NCBI GenBank assembly: GCA_964020975.1 | Contig: OZ026628.1 | Coordinates: 59,360,516 to 59,424,515 of the forward strand | DNA length: 64,000 nt | Source of the DNA: Hermodice carunculata | Taxonomy: Eukaryota > Annelida > Polychaeta > Eunicida > Amphinomidae | Reading direction: 5' to 3' | Part shown: positions 22,264 through 64,000 of the stretch, in pieces | Layout of the letters: each line of letters starts with the position of its first letter | Numbering within the stretch: position 1 is the first letter of the stretch | Position numbers and translations under genes: made by a program | The notes under the pieces: model-generated | What the model was told of the DNA's origin: nothing | The model's database searches: none | What the model saw: only the letters and a program-made list of their open reading frames with translations

Positions 22264-25200
22264 TCAGTTTACACAAATGTAATAAATATATAAATATGTC
22301 GCCAGGTTACTCTGTACATTGACATCTTGATTTTCCAGTAGAGGGTAAAAGTTTCCCAGTGTTGGACAATCCATGTATTTTGTTGATAAATATTTTGACT
22401 TTAAGTCATTATATGCTGGACAAATTAAACATACATGAAATTTATCCTCTACAAATAGTTTGTCATGATTTAAACACAATTCACAGTGTCTTTCTGCACG
22501 ATCGATTCCTTTCCTGCACCCTGTATCTATGTTTAACTTATGATCTGCACATCAAAATTTAGATAATACTCTCCTGTGTTTCAATAAAATATTACCGGTT
22601 AGATATTTCTCTGGTTCCAACAGGCTTTTGTAGTTTTTATAAGCACGTCATTTTTCTTTAAGATCTAGCTGTTCGTGCCATTTCTGATTATTACAATCTT
22701 TCAATCTTTGTTTTAAAACCTGCAGAAAAATATTGATATCAGCAACTCCTTGCTCTAGCCAGACATGACCAAAATCATAAAGTTTCAACAAAAGTTTAAT
22801 TTCAGAGGCCCGTGTCCTCCTACCTAGATCATCTAGTCTCTTTAACATTTTGTAACATCCATTTGGGTATCTGAAATTCTCCATCTGTGATACTTTTAGC
22901 CAATACTTGATACACCTGGTCATATAACAAATATAAAGGGGTTGTCTTCCACATGCACCAAGTACAACATCAATACTTGTGGTAGAGCTTACTTTTAAGT
23001 ACTGACGACAAAATTTCCTCCGAACCATTTCTATATTGTCATACACGGTGAAACCCCATACTTCACTACCATTATTTAAAATGGGCAGAATCACTCTTTC
23101 AAACAACTCGAATGCAGCTCTAAAAGGTATGTCACCACAGTTCTATGGTATTTTATTCAATATTGCTACCTCTTTACTAGCTTAGGAAGCCAAGGTCTTT
23201 GTAGCTGTAAACCAACTACCCTCTGGAGTGAAAATTAAACCCAAGTACTTGTAAGCAGAGGTGGTATCTAATTTAACACCATCATAATACCAGACCTCAG
23301 ATTCTTTTATGCTCCACCTCTCCTGAACACTATTACTTTAGTTTTACTTAGATTTACTTTCAAGCCCCATTTAACACTATACTCTTCTAAGAGATTTTAA
23401 ACCTTTTTGTAGTTTGGCAACAACATCACTACAAAATACTATATCATCTGCAAATAATAACATAATTATATTTGGTGCATTTTCATCAATATAAATACCT
23501 TTACATCCCTGCTCTTTACACATTTCAATGAATTCATTCAGATATAAGATGAACAACAAAGAGCTGATCATACAACCCTCTCTACTTCCAACAAAACATT
23601 GAAAGAAATCTGTTAACCCTTGTTGGTTTAATACACAAGACCTTAAATTTGCATACATATAATGTACAACATTTTTAACCTACCATGTAAACCATGATTT
23701 ATCAATCTATACCATAAATGTCGGTGGGGTATAGAATCAAACGCTTTAGAAAAATCGACAAGAACAACATAAAATCTACCTTTCGCCTTACTAATATACT
23801 TTTGGGACACAGCATACAAAGTTAAAATGTGATCCATATTTGACTTTCCCTTCATATAACCTGCCTGTTCCTCAGCAAACTTGTCATTTGCATCTGGCCA
23901 TTGCACCATCCTTTTGTTAGCTATCTTGGTAAATAATGTCCCTAACGCACTTAATAAAGAAATCCCTCTATAATTTTCTACATCATTATGGTTACATTTT
24001 TTAAGCAAAAGCATAATTATTGCTTCACACCAACTTTGAGGATAATAACCAGTTTCAAGCATTTTATTCAATAACTGTGTAATACATGACAGAAAAATGT
24101 CAGGTGTGCATTTTAAAAATTCATTTACCAGACCGTCAGTACCAGGAGCTTTGTTGTTAGGCAAACCCTCTATCGCATGTTTTACCTATTCTAAGGTTAT
24201 GTCCTCATCTAAAGGACACAAGTTATCATCATCAAAATCACTTCCACTATTTTTCAACATATGGTTACATTGTACACACTCCTCATCATGTTTACACAAA
24301 AAATCCTTTTAGGGGAAAAAACCTGTGTCCACTTCACCTGTATTATTTAACAGTTTTTCAATGTACTGTTTCCATCTCTCTGCAGTAATACAATTGTTTG
24401 CTTGTTTAGAAAGTACCCATTTTAGTAACTTCGATAAGTCATTAGTATTTCTTGTATTTCAAAATGTCTGTAGTTTCCTTTCCTTGAACTTCTCTTTCTT
24501 TTCTTGACATAAACTTTTAAACTGTTTTGTCTCATCTAACAAAGAGTCTAATATTTTATGATCTCCAGTCTTCCTATAATGTTGCAACACATCATACTTC
24601 TCAGCTTTTAAACATTCACATTTTGAATCCCACCAATCGGGTTGAGAACCAAGGGGTCTATTTCTATTGTGTGTCACTTTAAACTCTGAACCTACATAAG
24701 CATATATTTCACACAATTTAATAACTGCAGCATCCAAAAATCCACCTTCGATGTCCTGTTTAATATCTGTTAAAGTCTGCATAGGAGAACAATCATTAAA
24801 TCGATCTTTAAGACTATCTTCTAGATCTGTTCTCCATTTATAATACAATACTTCCTGTAAATGCATAACACTATTCTCAGATTTTTCCACATAACTGCAT
24901 ACTAAGATACACTGTAGTGGAAAGTGGTCAGATAAGTCTAAAGCATTTATACAAAATGCTTTAACTCTGTACCATAACCTTGTAGGGATTAAAATATAAT
25001 TTACAACACTCTTACCATTTGTACTACAGTAAGTAAATTCACCATCTTTATCATTACTAAATCTACCATTTAGCATATCAATATTAAAAGTACAACATAG
25101 TTTCAATAATTACGGCCAAATAAATTTACAATGTCGTCTTTCGAGTTTCTTACCAAGTTAAATTGGTCTTCTTCATACCAATTATCAATAGGGAGATAAT

Positions 25201-26121
25201 TAACCTTATCATTAATAATATAATAAAAAATATAATCTACAACACTCTTACCATTTGTACTACAGTAAGTAAATTCACCATCTTTATCATTACTAAATCT
25301 ACCATTTAGCATATCAATATCAAAAGTACAACATAGTTTCAATAATTCACGGCCAAATAAATTTACAATGTCGTCTTTCGAGTTTCTTACCAAGTTAAAT
25401 TGGTCTTCTTCATACAAATTATCAATAGGGGGATACTTAACCTTATCATCAATAATATAGTCTTTTTCCTGTCCAGTTTTGGCATTCAGATCTCCTAAAA
25501 CACATATGTCACACTCTTCATACTTCCTTGTGAGGCTCCCTAAATTTTCTAAAGTAGCAGTATACCATTACTTTCTATATCATTGTTAATGTCATAAATT
25601 GGTGAGCCATCTGCCAAAATATATGCAAATATGAAAATAATATCTCTCTGTTGTTCAAAAATATGTCCACTAACTTTCAGTATAACTGTTTTACTTAGAT
25701 TATCCATTGTTCTCTTAATACTTTTCTTAAATCTATCGTGGACAAACACTGCTATTCCCCCGGAATATATACCAAATTCACTTGTTTTTACACAGCTTGC
25801 TGTAAAACAGTTGTATCCCGGGAATAGGTCTGTAAAATCCACCTTGGATTTTGCCCATGTCTCAATTAGTCCAAAAATATCAAATTCCATGCGGTAACTG
25901 AAAAAATCAGGGATAATTTTCTTGCTTTCAAGCCAATTTACATTATACACCATCGTTATAAATTCTGTTGAGCTATTTTCAATCATATTATGGTTGTTTA
26001 TATTCGCTTCTTGCTTTTCACCATTTTCCAAAAATAGTTCTTCCTTATTCAACATATCTGTGAATGTGGTACTCTTGACCGATTCATGAACTTTATTTTC
26101 ATTGCAATTCTTTAGGTGCAA
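22264..26121 (-). pseudogene. LINE ORF2: endonuclease and reverse transcriptase
   Basis: The endonuclease part shows FGLIETWAKSKVDFTDLFPG and SGGIAVFVHDR (25890-25730), CVLGDLNAKTG (about 25490), a DYI near-C-terminal box and LSDHFPLQ (about 24940), the SDH catalytic triplet of APE nucleases. The linker has PDWWDSKCECLKAEKYD. The reverse transcriptase runs from NNKAPGTDGLVNEFLK through ENYRGISLLSALG, EEQAGYMKGKS, VDFSKAFDSIPH and LLFADDIVFCSD. The C-terminal part includes RRTRASEIKLLLKLYDFG and a CxxC...HxxxxC knuckle. Frame is lost near 25550, 25100, 24460-24165, 23640 and 23380. Confidence 0.85.
24991..25459 (-). repeat. 236-bp tandem duplication inside the LINE endonuclease
   Basis: 24991-25222 and 25227-25459 are direct copies 236 bp apart with only a few differences. 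The duplicated protein piece runs from about DNWYEEDQFNLVRNSK to YCSTNGKSVVDYI, so the element carries the same endonuclease segment twice. The duplication is younger than the insertion itself or was gained by this copy before its decay. Confidence 0.9.
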
Positions 26122-26189
26122 TTCAGTCTCAACTGTCTTGTCAACAACAATATTTTGAAATGGTAACTTTGTCAGTACAACCCGGCCTT

Positions 26190-27350
26190 TTAAGGGATCT
26201 CATCTCCGGGTATTGTTAGTTTCATCAATTTACCATCCTGGATGGTGTAAAGATTTTTTCCAGCTACCAGTTTATCATACCTCAGAAAAACTGTATTAGC
26301 CCTGTCTTGATCATCGTGTCTCATTTTAAGCATATGAGGTATCAAACCCCTCCATACGTCTCTGTCTTCTTGTGAAAAATGCTCGGTAATTTTCACTCTC
26401 ACTTCATCATTCATTTTGAATTTCTTTCTTGCATTTGTAGTATTTTGTCCTTCAGTTTCCAACTCGCACACTTAACTATAATGGGTCTACGTTTAGATGT
26501 GGTCTCATTTCTACCACTCCTGCCAGCCTGATTGGCAGGGCGATCTGCAGCGCCATCTTGATTCTGATCTCGCGCTTCACGAGAACGTGATTGTTTACGT
26601 GACTTGCGACCCAGTCTATGAGCACACTGAAACGAAAGTTCAACACGTGGGATATCATCTCGGCAATAAAGTATCTCACTTCACTTTCACTGGTTTCCCA
26701 AGTGTCTCATTGTTCTTCTTCTAGACCGTAAATTATAAGATTAGCCCTCCTGGAATTATCTTCAATTCTCCTGACCTTTTCCTTTAATGACTTGTTCTCA
26801 TTCTCAAGGGAAGTAATCTTTTGTGCATGGTTTTGACATTCTCCGGTACGGATTCACAATTGTCCGCTAAACAGTCAACTTCATCTGTCACATTAAACTG
26901 TCCAGACTCAGGCTTCTTTGGCCACCAAAATTCACTTAGGGATACATCATCCTTAAACAGAGTGTCGTCTTCTCTCCTCTCTATAAAGTCGGCATTCTCT
27001 TGCAACATTTGGGAATCAGGCACACTGCGATACATATCCGGCAAACTTCCCTGACTCCTTGTTGAGGGACGTTTTTCTGTCGGTAAGCTGTAAGCATATA
27101 AAGTTCTTTGAGAAGGACTTTTTCTCGGTCTTTGTGCCGGAGTTATCCATTGAGTCTGCTGCGAACTTGGTTGTGGTTGTCCACGCCCTATTGTCCATGC
27201 CCAACTTTCACCCTGTAGCGACCCTCTTTTGTTCAACAGCCCTAGGTTCAACTCAACGTCTCCTGCCACCATGAGCAGAGCGACGGTTAAAAATAGTAAC
27301 AACTGCACCACCGACAGCACTCGTCTTCCAGGAATGGCTATTGTTGCCAT
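26190..27350 (-). pseudogene. LINE ORF1 with hydrophobic leader, decayed 2A-like peptide and coiled coil
   Basis: The ATG at 27350 opens a hydrophobic leader (VVQLLLFLTVALLMVAG) followed at once by GDVELNLGLL. This matches the 2A pattern DxExNPGP except that both prolines are leucine. A basic/serine-rich stretch, an acidic stretch, and (after a frameshift near 26820) a coiled-coil-like segment follow, ENENKSLKEKVRRIEDN, then ANLIIYGLEEEQ. The last part, 26471-26190, reads ITEHFSQEDRDVWRGLIPHM and RYDKLVAGKN, as in LINE ORF1 C-terminal domains. ORF1 proteins bind the element RNA. Confidence 0.75.
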
Positions 27351-27559
27351 CTTGCCCTACACTTTTGGGACTGGGTGGCTATGCAACCCAATTCTAGCAC
27401 CCCACGTCTGTGTCTACTCCCGTTTTTTCTTGTACTGGCTGACCACTGATAATTCATGGGTGTTTTGGCCAATTTTTGGTTCAGAACAGTCATTTTTTGT
27501 AATTTGGCCCAAGTTAAGCCCTACCTTTAAAAGTTAGAACCGCACGCTTCGCGACGGTG

Positions 27560-29150
27560 CTGCCACCTCCCATTGTTTCTGTACATACCACATATCGGTT
27601 CACATGGTCATGGAAAATACTTCAAAGTAGAATCAAGCTTTTGTATTAATGATGCAATTGGTTATCTGCTGGATCAACACAGGTGTGATGACACAAAAGA
27701 TGGTCCCTCTCTTAGGCGCTGATCATGCATGGCTTTCCAAAGCTTAGTCCTTTTTGAGTGGCTCCCTTATTTGATCCCATTTGTAAAGGCAAAAATGACT
27801 GGCTTGACTTCTACTGCAGCTTCGAGAAGTTGCGCTTACTTTTAGAAGCCACCTTTGGACCAAATTTGCATGACTGCAAATATCAAATACGTAAAACTGT
27901 GAGTATAGGTAGTAGGTAGCTCTGCACTTATCATACCCACTAATGAAAATGTCATTCAATGACAAAAGACAACCACATTTTCATACACGAACTCCAATGA
28001 CTAATTTCGAGTATATTTCAGAATTGTCCAAAAGTAAATCAACCATAAAAAACTGCTCTTCCAAAGTTTTAAAAAATTCAACAGGTCTGGAAGACAGTCT
28101 ACAACAAAACACTTTTTTCTGTATTTTTTGGCACTCGATCTAAAAAGAATCACTTGCAGCACAACTTGTCTTTAGCTCATTATGTAGCTGGACAAAACAA
28201 ATGATAAACGGCCCCGGAATATGATATTTGTTTTGGAAAGGGTAAATGATCTGGCCAAAACTTCCCATAATCAATAAACAACGAAATGGCTACATGAGCT
28301 ACATATCTAATTATGGTATTTCGTGTATTATGTCTCTCCTGGCCTCATCAAAATCCGTAATTGCTACAGCTTTAAAAAGTTTTGACTGGTATAAATATAT
28401 ATTTAGTTAGCATTCCGAAATCAAAATTGAATGCCCCAATCCTTTCATCCAAATGACTGTCAACCTGCCAAGGAGCTATCCTACTAATGGGTTCCATTCC
28501 ATGTTATGAAAAAACTTTTGCATGAGAAGGCATGCCATTGATAGTGATACTCGAAGACACAATGGAAACCATAAGTACGGCGGGTTCTTGTGTTTATTAC
28601 GGCTCCCAGCATTAGGACGAACCTTCCTCTTCAGTGTCAATACAGTGTGTACATTACACACATAGAACTTCCATTTTCATGTGGAAAATACAAAACCACA
28701 AAATTTTTGCAGCATATAACAGTGACCAACCTTGGTAAGGTCCCCAATCTCTTGACAACGAATGATAAGTGTGCTTGCATCTAAGCTACTGAAACTACAT
28801 TCTTGATGCACAAGGCCAATTGTGTAAATATGCAACAGGTCAAAATGCTGCGACAGAAAAAGGAGCTTCCTCTATGCTTTTGCTTTTGTTGTTCACAAAA
28901 TACAGCCCATAAACAATACTGCTGTTATATCACACTTGACTGAAAAACCATTAATATTGCTTCATATTCCAGAGAAACTAGTTCAATTGCATTGACACAT
29001 GTTCTCTCTAATTGTCGAATACCACTTTAAATTCAGAAGGTAATTTCGCTGCCTATTGAGCTCCTTGAGTTGAAAGAGTTCGAAAGTAAATTCCATACAA
29101 TGTTTAAGAGTATTTTTTTCTAACGGTTCTGGCCAGGATAACAAATAAAT
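27560..29150. other. No gene seen
   Basis: Intergenic or intronic stretch between the LINE and the CH-domain gene exon. A short minus-strand frame at 27965-27744 and another at 28661-28476 have no recognisable motif. Further 3' exons of the CH-domain gene may lie here but I could not support any. Confidence 0.4.
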
Positions 29151-29189
29151 ATTAAAGTAGCGCCACCTAGTAAATAAACAAGCTCAGCA

Positions 29190-29342
29190 ATGTACAATCA
29201 CGCCGATTTTGCAGAGGATTCAGCAAACAATATTTGCGACTATAAAAAGGGAGATTGTAGATGCATAGATGGATACTCAGACGGGCCTTGGACACACAGC
29301 CAGTGTGATTGCTCTTACAAGTTTGGTCGATTTGCTGCCCAG
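29190..29342 (+). CDS. Candidate first coding exon of an unknown plus-strand gene
   Basis: ATG at 29190 opens 51 codons that end exactly at CAG before a good GTAAGC donor. Only this frame is open throughout. The peptide is cysteine-rich: ICDYKKGDCRCIDGYSDG then QCDCSYKFGRFAAQ. I recognise no domain. It may instead begin at an internal acceptor (GATTTTGCAG at about 29214). It lies 77 bp from an exon of the CH-domain gene on the other strand, so the two would be overlapping antisense units. Confidence 0.4.
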
Positions 29343-29418
29343 GTAAGCTAGAGTGGATCTGTTATTTGGGCAAGGTTCATACTAACACAAATATAACAAG
29401 AACAGATAAATATCCCAC

Positions 29419-61743
<32,325 letters not shown>

Positions 61744-61759
61744 CTGAAAGGAAGCATTT

Positions 61760-62570
61760 ATGATATACACAGATCACCAATTGTGCATAAAGACTAAACA
61801 ACATTCTCGATTATATGTACCATAGAGTTTCTGAGTGACTGGGTGCTTTTGATGCAAGCCATTTTTATGCTGTGAAAACAAGCATTTTCTATTATGTATA
61901 TCACTCAGAAAATATTCCCTTGTATAACTTACTTTTAAATGATGTACGCTTTGGAAAAGTAAAAGGCCACCCCACCATTAGGTTACCACAGATTGCTTTG
62001 ACTATTAATGTTCACAGAAAATATATGTGTCGTATAGAATGTTTCATAACATTAAGGAGTCTAAAATGAGGAAGGAGCATCCATGCTTTTCTGTACTATT
62101 GGGAAAGCTTTTCTTCAGCTTGTTTGTGAAAAACTAACTGACGAATGTTGTTAACAGAAAATACAGGCGAATGAAATGCACAATTGTTTTGACAATTACA
62201 GCCTCCTCACATGTACCTGCTTTGAAAAAACTGCCCTAAATATTATTTTGTAGAGGTCATCTTGGTTGACCATATTGAAATTGCATACACTGATTACTGA
62301 TAGGTTGTTCTAACCATACGATGCACTTAAAAAAATTCGGATGTAAAAATAATACTTTTATTCACATTTTTATTTGACAAATTACTGTGCCTTCAACCAT
62401 TGCTTTCTGTTCATTTCAGACACCCTCAAGGCAAAACGTTTGGTAACATCACAAATGCACCTTTGTTGGCTGATAGGGAAAACCCCATAAGAACAAGCTG
62501 TGGCTGTCGAGTGTTACTTTGTTAACACTTAAACTGGACTAAAAATGCATAAGAAAATATTCATTTTGTC
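61760..62570. other. Intron or intergenic, no gene seen
   Basis: No motif recognised. Upstream exons of the CH-domain gene could lie beyond the window. Confidence 0.45.
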
Positions 62571-62583
62571 CCCATTCCCTTCC

Positions 62584-62830
62584 AGGATGGGTCAGTGTAT
62601 TGCTGTTAATTGTAGCAATAAAAGTTCAACAACCATTGGCTTGTTTACATTCCCCAAAACCCCAAAATAAGAGAGAGAGCGGCCATGCATGCAGTCAAGA
62701 CTTTGAGGTTTGCAGAAAGTGACTTTGATTCGTCAAACGGACAATGTTTAGGATGGGTTTGGCCAAACAAATTACCGTTGTTGCCAGATGCAGTCCCTGG
62801 GATGCAGTCCCATTGTGGTAAAAAAAGCCA
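62584..62830 (+). pseudogene. THAP-domain remnant
   Basis: After an acceptor-like CCCTTCCAG the ATG at 62584 reads MGQCIAVNCSNKSST then GLFTFPKTPK, the C-x(2-4)-C and FPK motifs of THAP zinc fingers; after a stop and frame change a piece reads LPLLPDAVPGM, like the AVPTI end of the domain. The Trp and the C-x(35-50)-C-x2-H half are not intact. THAP domains bind DNA and occur in P-element and Kolobok transposases as well as host proteins. Most likely transposon debris. Confidence 0.6.
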
Positions 62831-62839
62831 ATGCAAGTG

Positions 62840-64000
62840 AGAAAGCAACAACAGTGTTTGAACAGGAAATGGCAGTGGGTAATGTTGCCGCGACAGATCC
62901 TACTGGGCACAGCCAGATTCTGCTGCTAATGACACGCTGGCCAATCTGTAGCCTCTCCTCTGCCATGCCCAAAATGTAGTAGTTCAAATGTAACAAGAGA
63001 AAGCCCTACCCCTCTCATCAGTGCGTCGAGTATTTGGTGTCATAATTTTCTGTTGGTCAATGGAAATATTCATGAAATTAGAGAAACTAGGTATCACTCC
63101 TAAAACCTGGAACAATGATTCATCATTTCTTCTTCTTATTTTTTTTCCATTTTAACAGTTTTTCTGTGGCTGATTCTGACTTCAAAGCTTGCATTACAGC
63201 AAAATATAGGCCTAGTAGTTCGGCGACTGTTGCAATGTATCACATTATCAGCAATAGACTGTCACAGTGACAACTCAAGTCTGGAATTTTACAATCTATT
63301 ACATTGTAAAAAAACGTTACTGTGTTTAACCAATTTGATTCAGTTGACAAAAAATGGGTGGCATACATGGGCAAACAAGGACCATGCCCATGTCTAAGGT
63401 TAAACAGTATAGAGCAAGTCCCTGGGTTGAGTTTTTAGCTGGCCACTGTACTGTGTATGTTGTATTATCACTGTATATTGCAAGGTGTTTAATTCCATAA
63501 CCAGATAACACTTGTTTGGATATGCCTCATCCACCCAGCTACCAAGAGAGGTGGGGGAGGGGGGCCTGGCCTTTAATCTTTTTCATTCATGTAGCATAGT
63601 TTGTGACAGTCCACTGCCAGCTTGCAATGACTGGGTACATGTACTGATGTGGGCTTGTATGGCAACATAAATTACTGTCCTCCAAGGGTTGGGAGGCTAC
63701 TGCTGGGTTTTATATATTGAAAGCCATTCATAAATGCAAGCTTATCTTTAATCACCCATGCAGATGGAAAGGCAAAATTAACTTTTACATACTGTAGGTA
63801 TAGGCCGTTACTTTTTCCATGACTGCTAGAACCTGAAACACTAGAAAACCCAGGCCCATCCTAACGTAGATTCCAATGCATTGCATGTATTCTTGTTCTT
63901 GTTGAATGAAAACTAGAAATATTTTTATGGAAAATATCTCTTTTGCAATGTATTATTATTGCCCAGTCGGCAAGTTGGGATCGTCTGACTGTCCCATGGC
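62840..64000. other. No gene seen
   Basis: Non-coding; short overlapping frames without motifs. One G-rich run near 63549-63564. Confidence 0.45.

Larger units (their letters stand above)
22240..27380 (-). mobile_element. Nearly full-length two-ORF LINE (CR1/L2-like)
   Basis: Read on the minus strand, the element has ORF1 (27350-26190), an APE-type endonuclease (26121 to about 24870), reverse transcriptase (24164-23377) and a C-terminal zinc-knuckle part (23106-22264). The domain order and motifs (FADD catalytic box; ERHCELC then HVCLICPAY at the end) fit CR1/L2/Crack-type non-LTR retrotransposons. Several frameshifts and stops and an internal duplication make it inactive. Total length of about 5.1 kb is close to complete. 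It lies between the Penelope-like element and the CH-domain gene. Confidence 0.9.

Overview
This is an AT-rich, intron-rich, transposon-rich animal nuclear window, probably from a marine invertebrate. The reasons are spliced host exons with GT/AG borders, a mix of non-LTR retrotransposons, a Penelope-like element, Gypsy LTR remains, Tc1/mariner, THAP and other DNA-transposon debris, foldback MITEs and long microsatellites. I cannot name the species. The repeat families look like those of lophotrochozoans, hemichordates, echinoderms or lancelets. No rRNA, tRNA or CRISPR array was seen.

Two host genes can be rebuilt from splice sites and codon phase, both on the minus strand. Gene 1 (14205 down to 4428) has four exons with phases that agree throughout and gives a closed 320-residue reading frame. 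It encodes a signal peptide, one V-set immunoglobulin domain, one membrane helix and a 146-residue cytoplasmic tail with six tyrosines, two of them in an ITAM-like pair. It looks like a small immune-type or signalling receptor. Gene 2 (61743 down to 29419) has at least five phase-compatible exons over 32 kb. It starts and ends outside the exons I can see and carries a calponin-type CH domain after about 240 residues of unrecognised sequence. Two possible plus-strand exons (29190-29342 and 36892-37014) lie inside its introns.

Layout: 1-4 kb, LINE remnant and a perfect-looking hairpin. 4.4-14.2 kb, Ig receptor gene, with a MITE, a LINE tail and a Gypsy LTR fragment in its introns. 15-16.6 kb, broken DNA-transposon transposase. 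17.2-20.7 kb, nearly complete Penelope-like retroelement. 22.2-27.4 kb, nearly full-length two-ORF LINE on the minus strand with a decayed 2A-like peptide and an internal duplication. 29-62 kb, CH-domain gene, whose introns hold a Tc1 fossil, an inverted repeat pair around a G-quadruplex-like tract, a MITE, an array of four diverged non-coding repeat units, a second Penelope-like 3' end, LINE pieces and a solo LTR. 62-64 kb, a THAP-domain remnant and plain sequence.

The most notable items are the single-V Ig receptor with the ITAM-like tail, the CH-domain protein with an unknown N-terminal region, the 2A-bearing LINE, and the conserved 302-bp repeat and ribozyme-like core in the Penelope-like 3' region.
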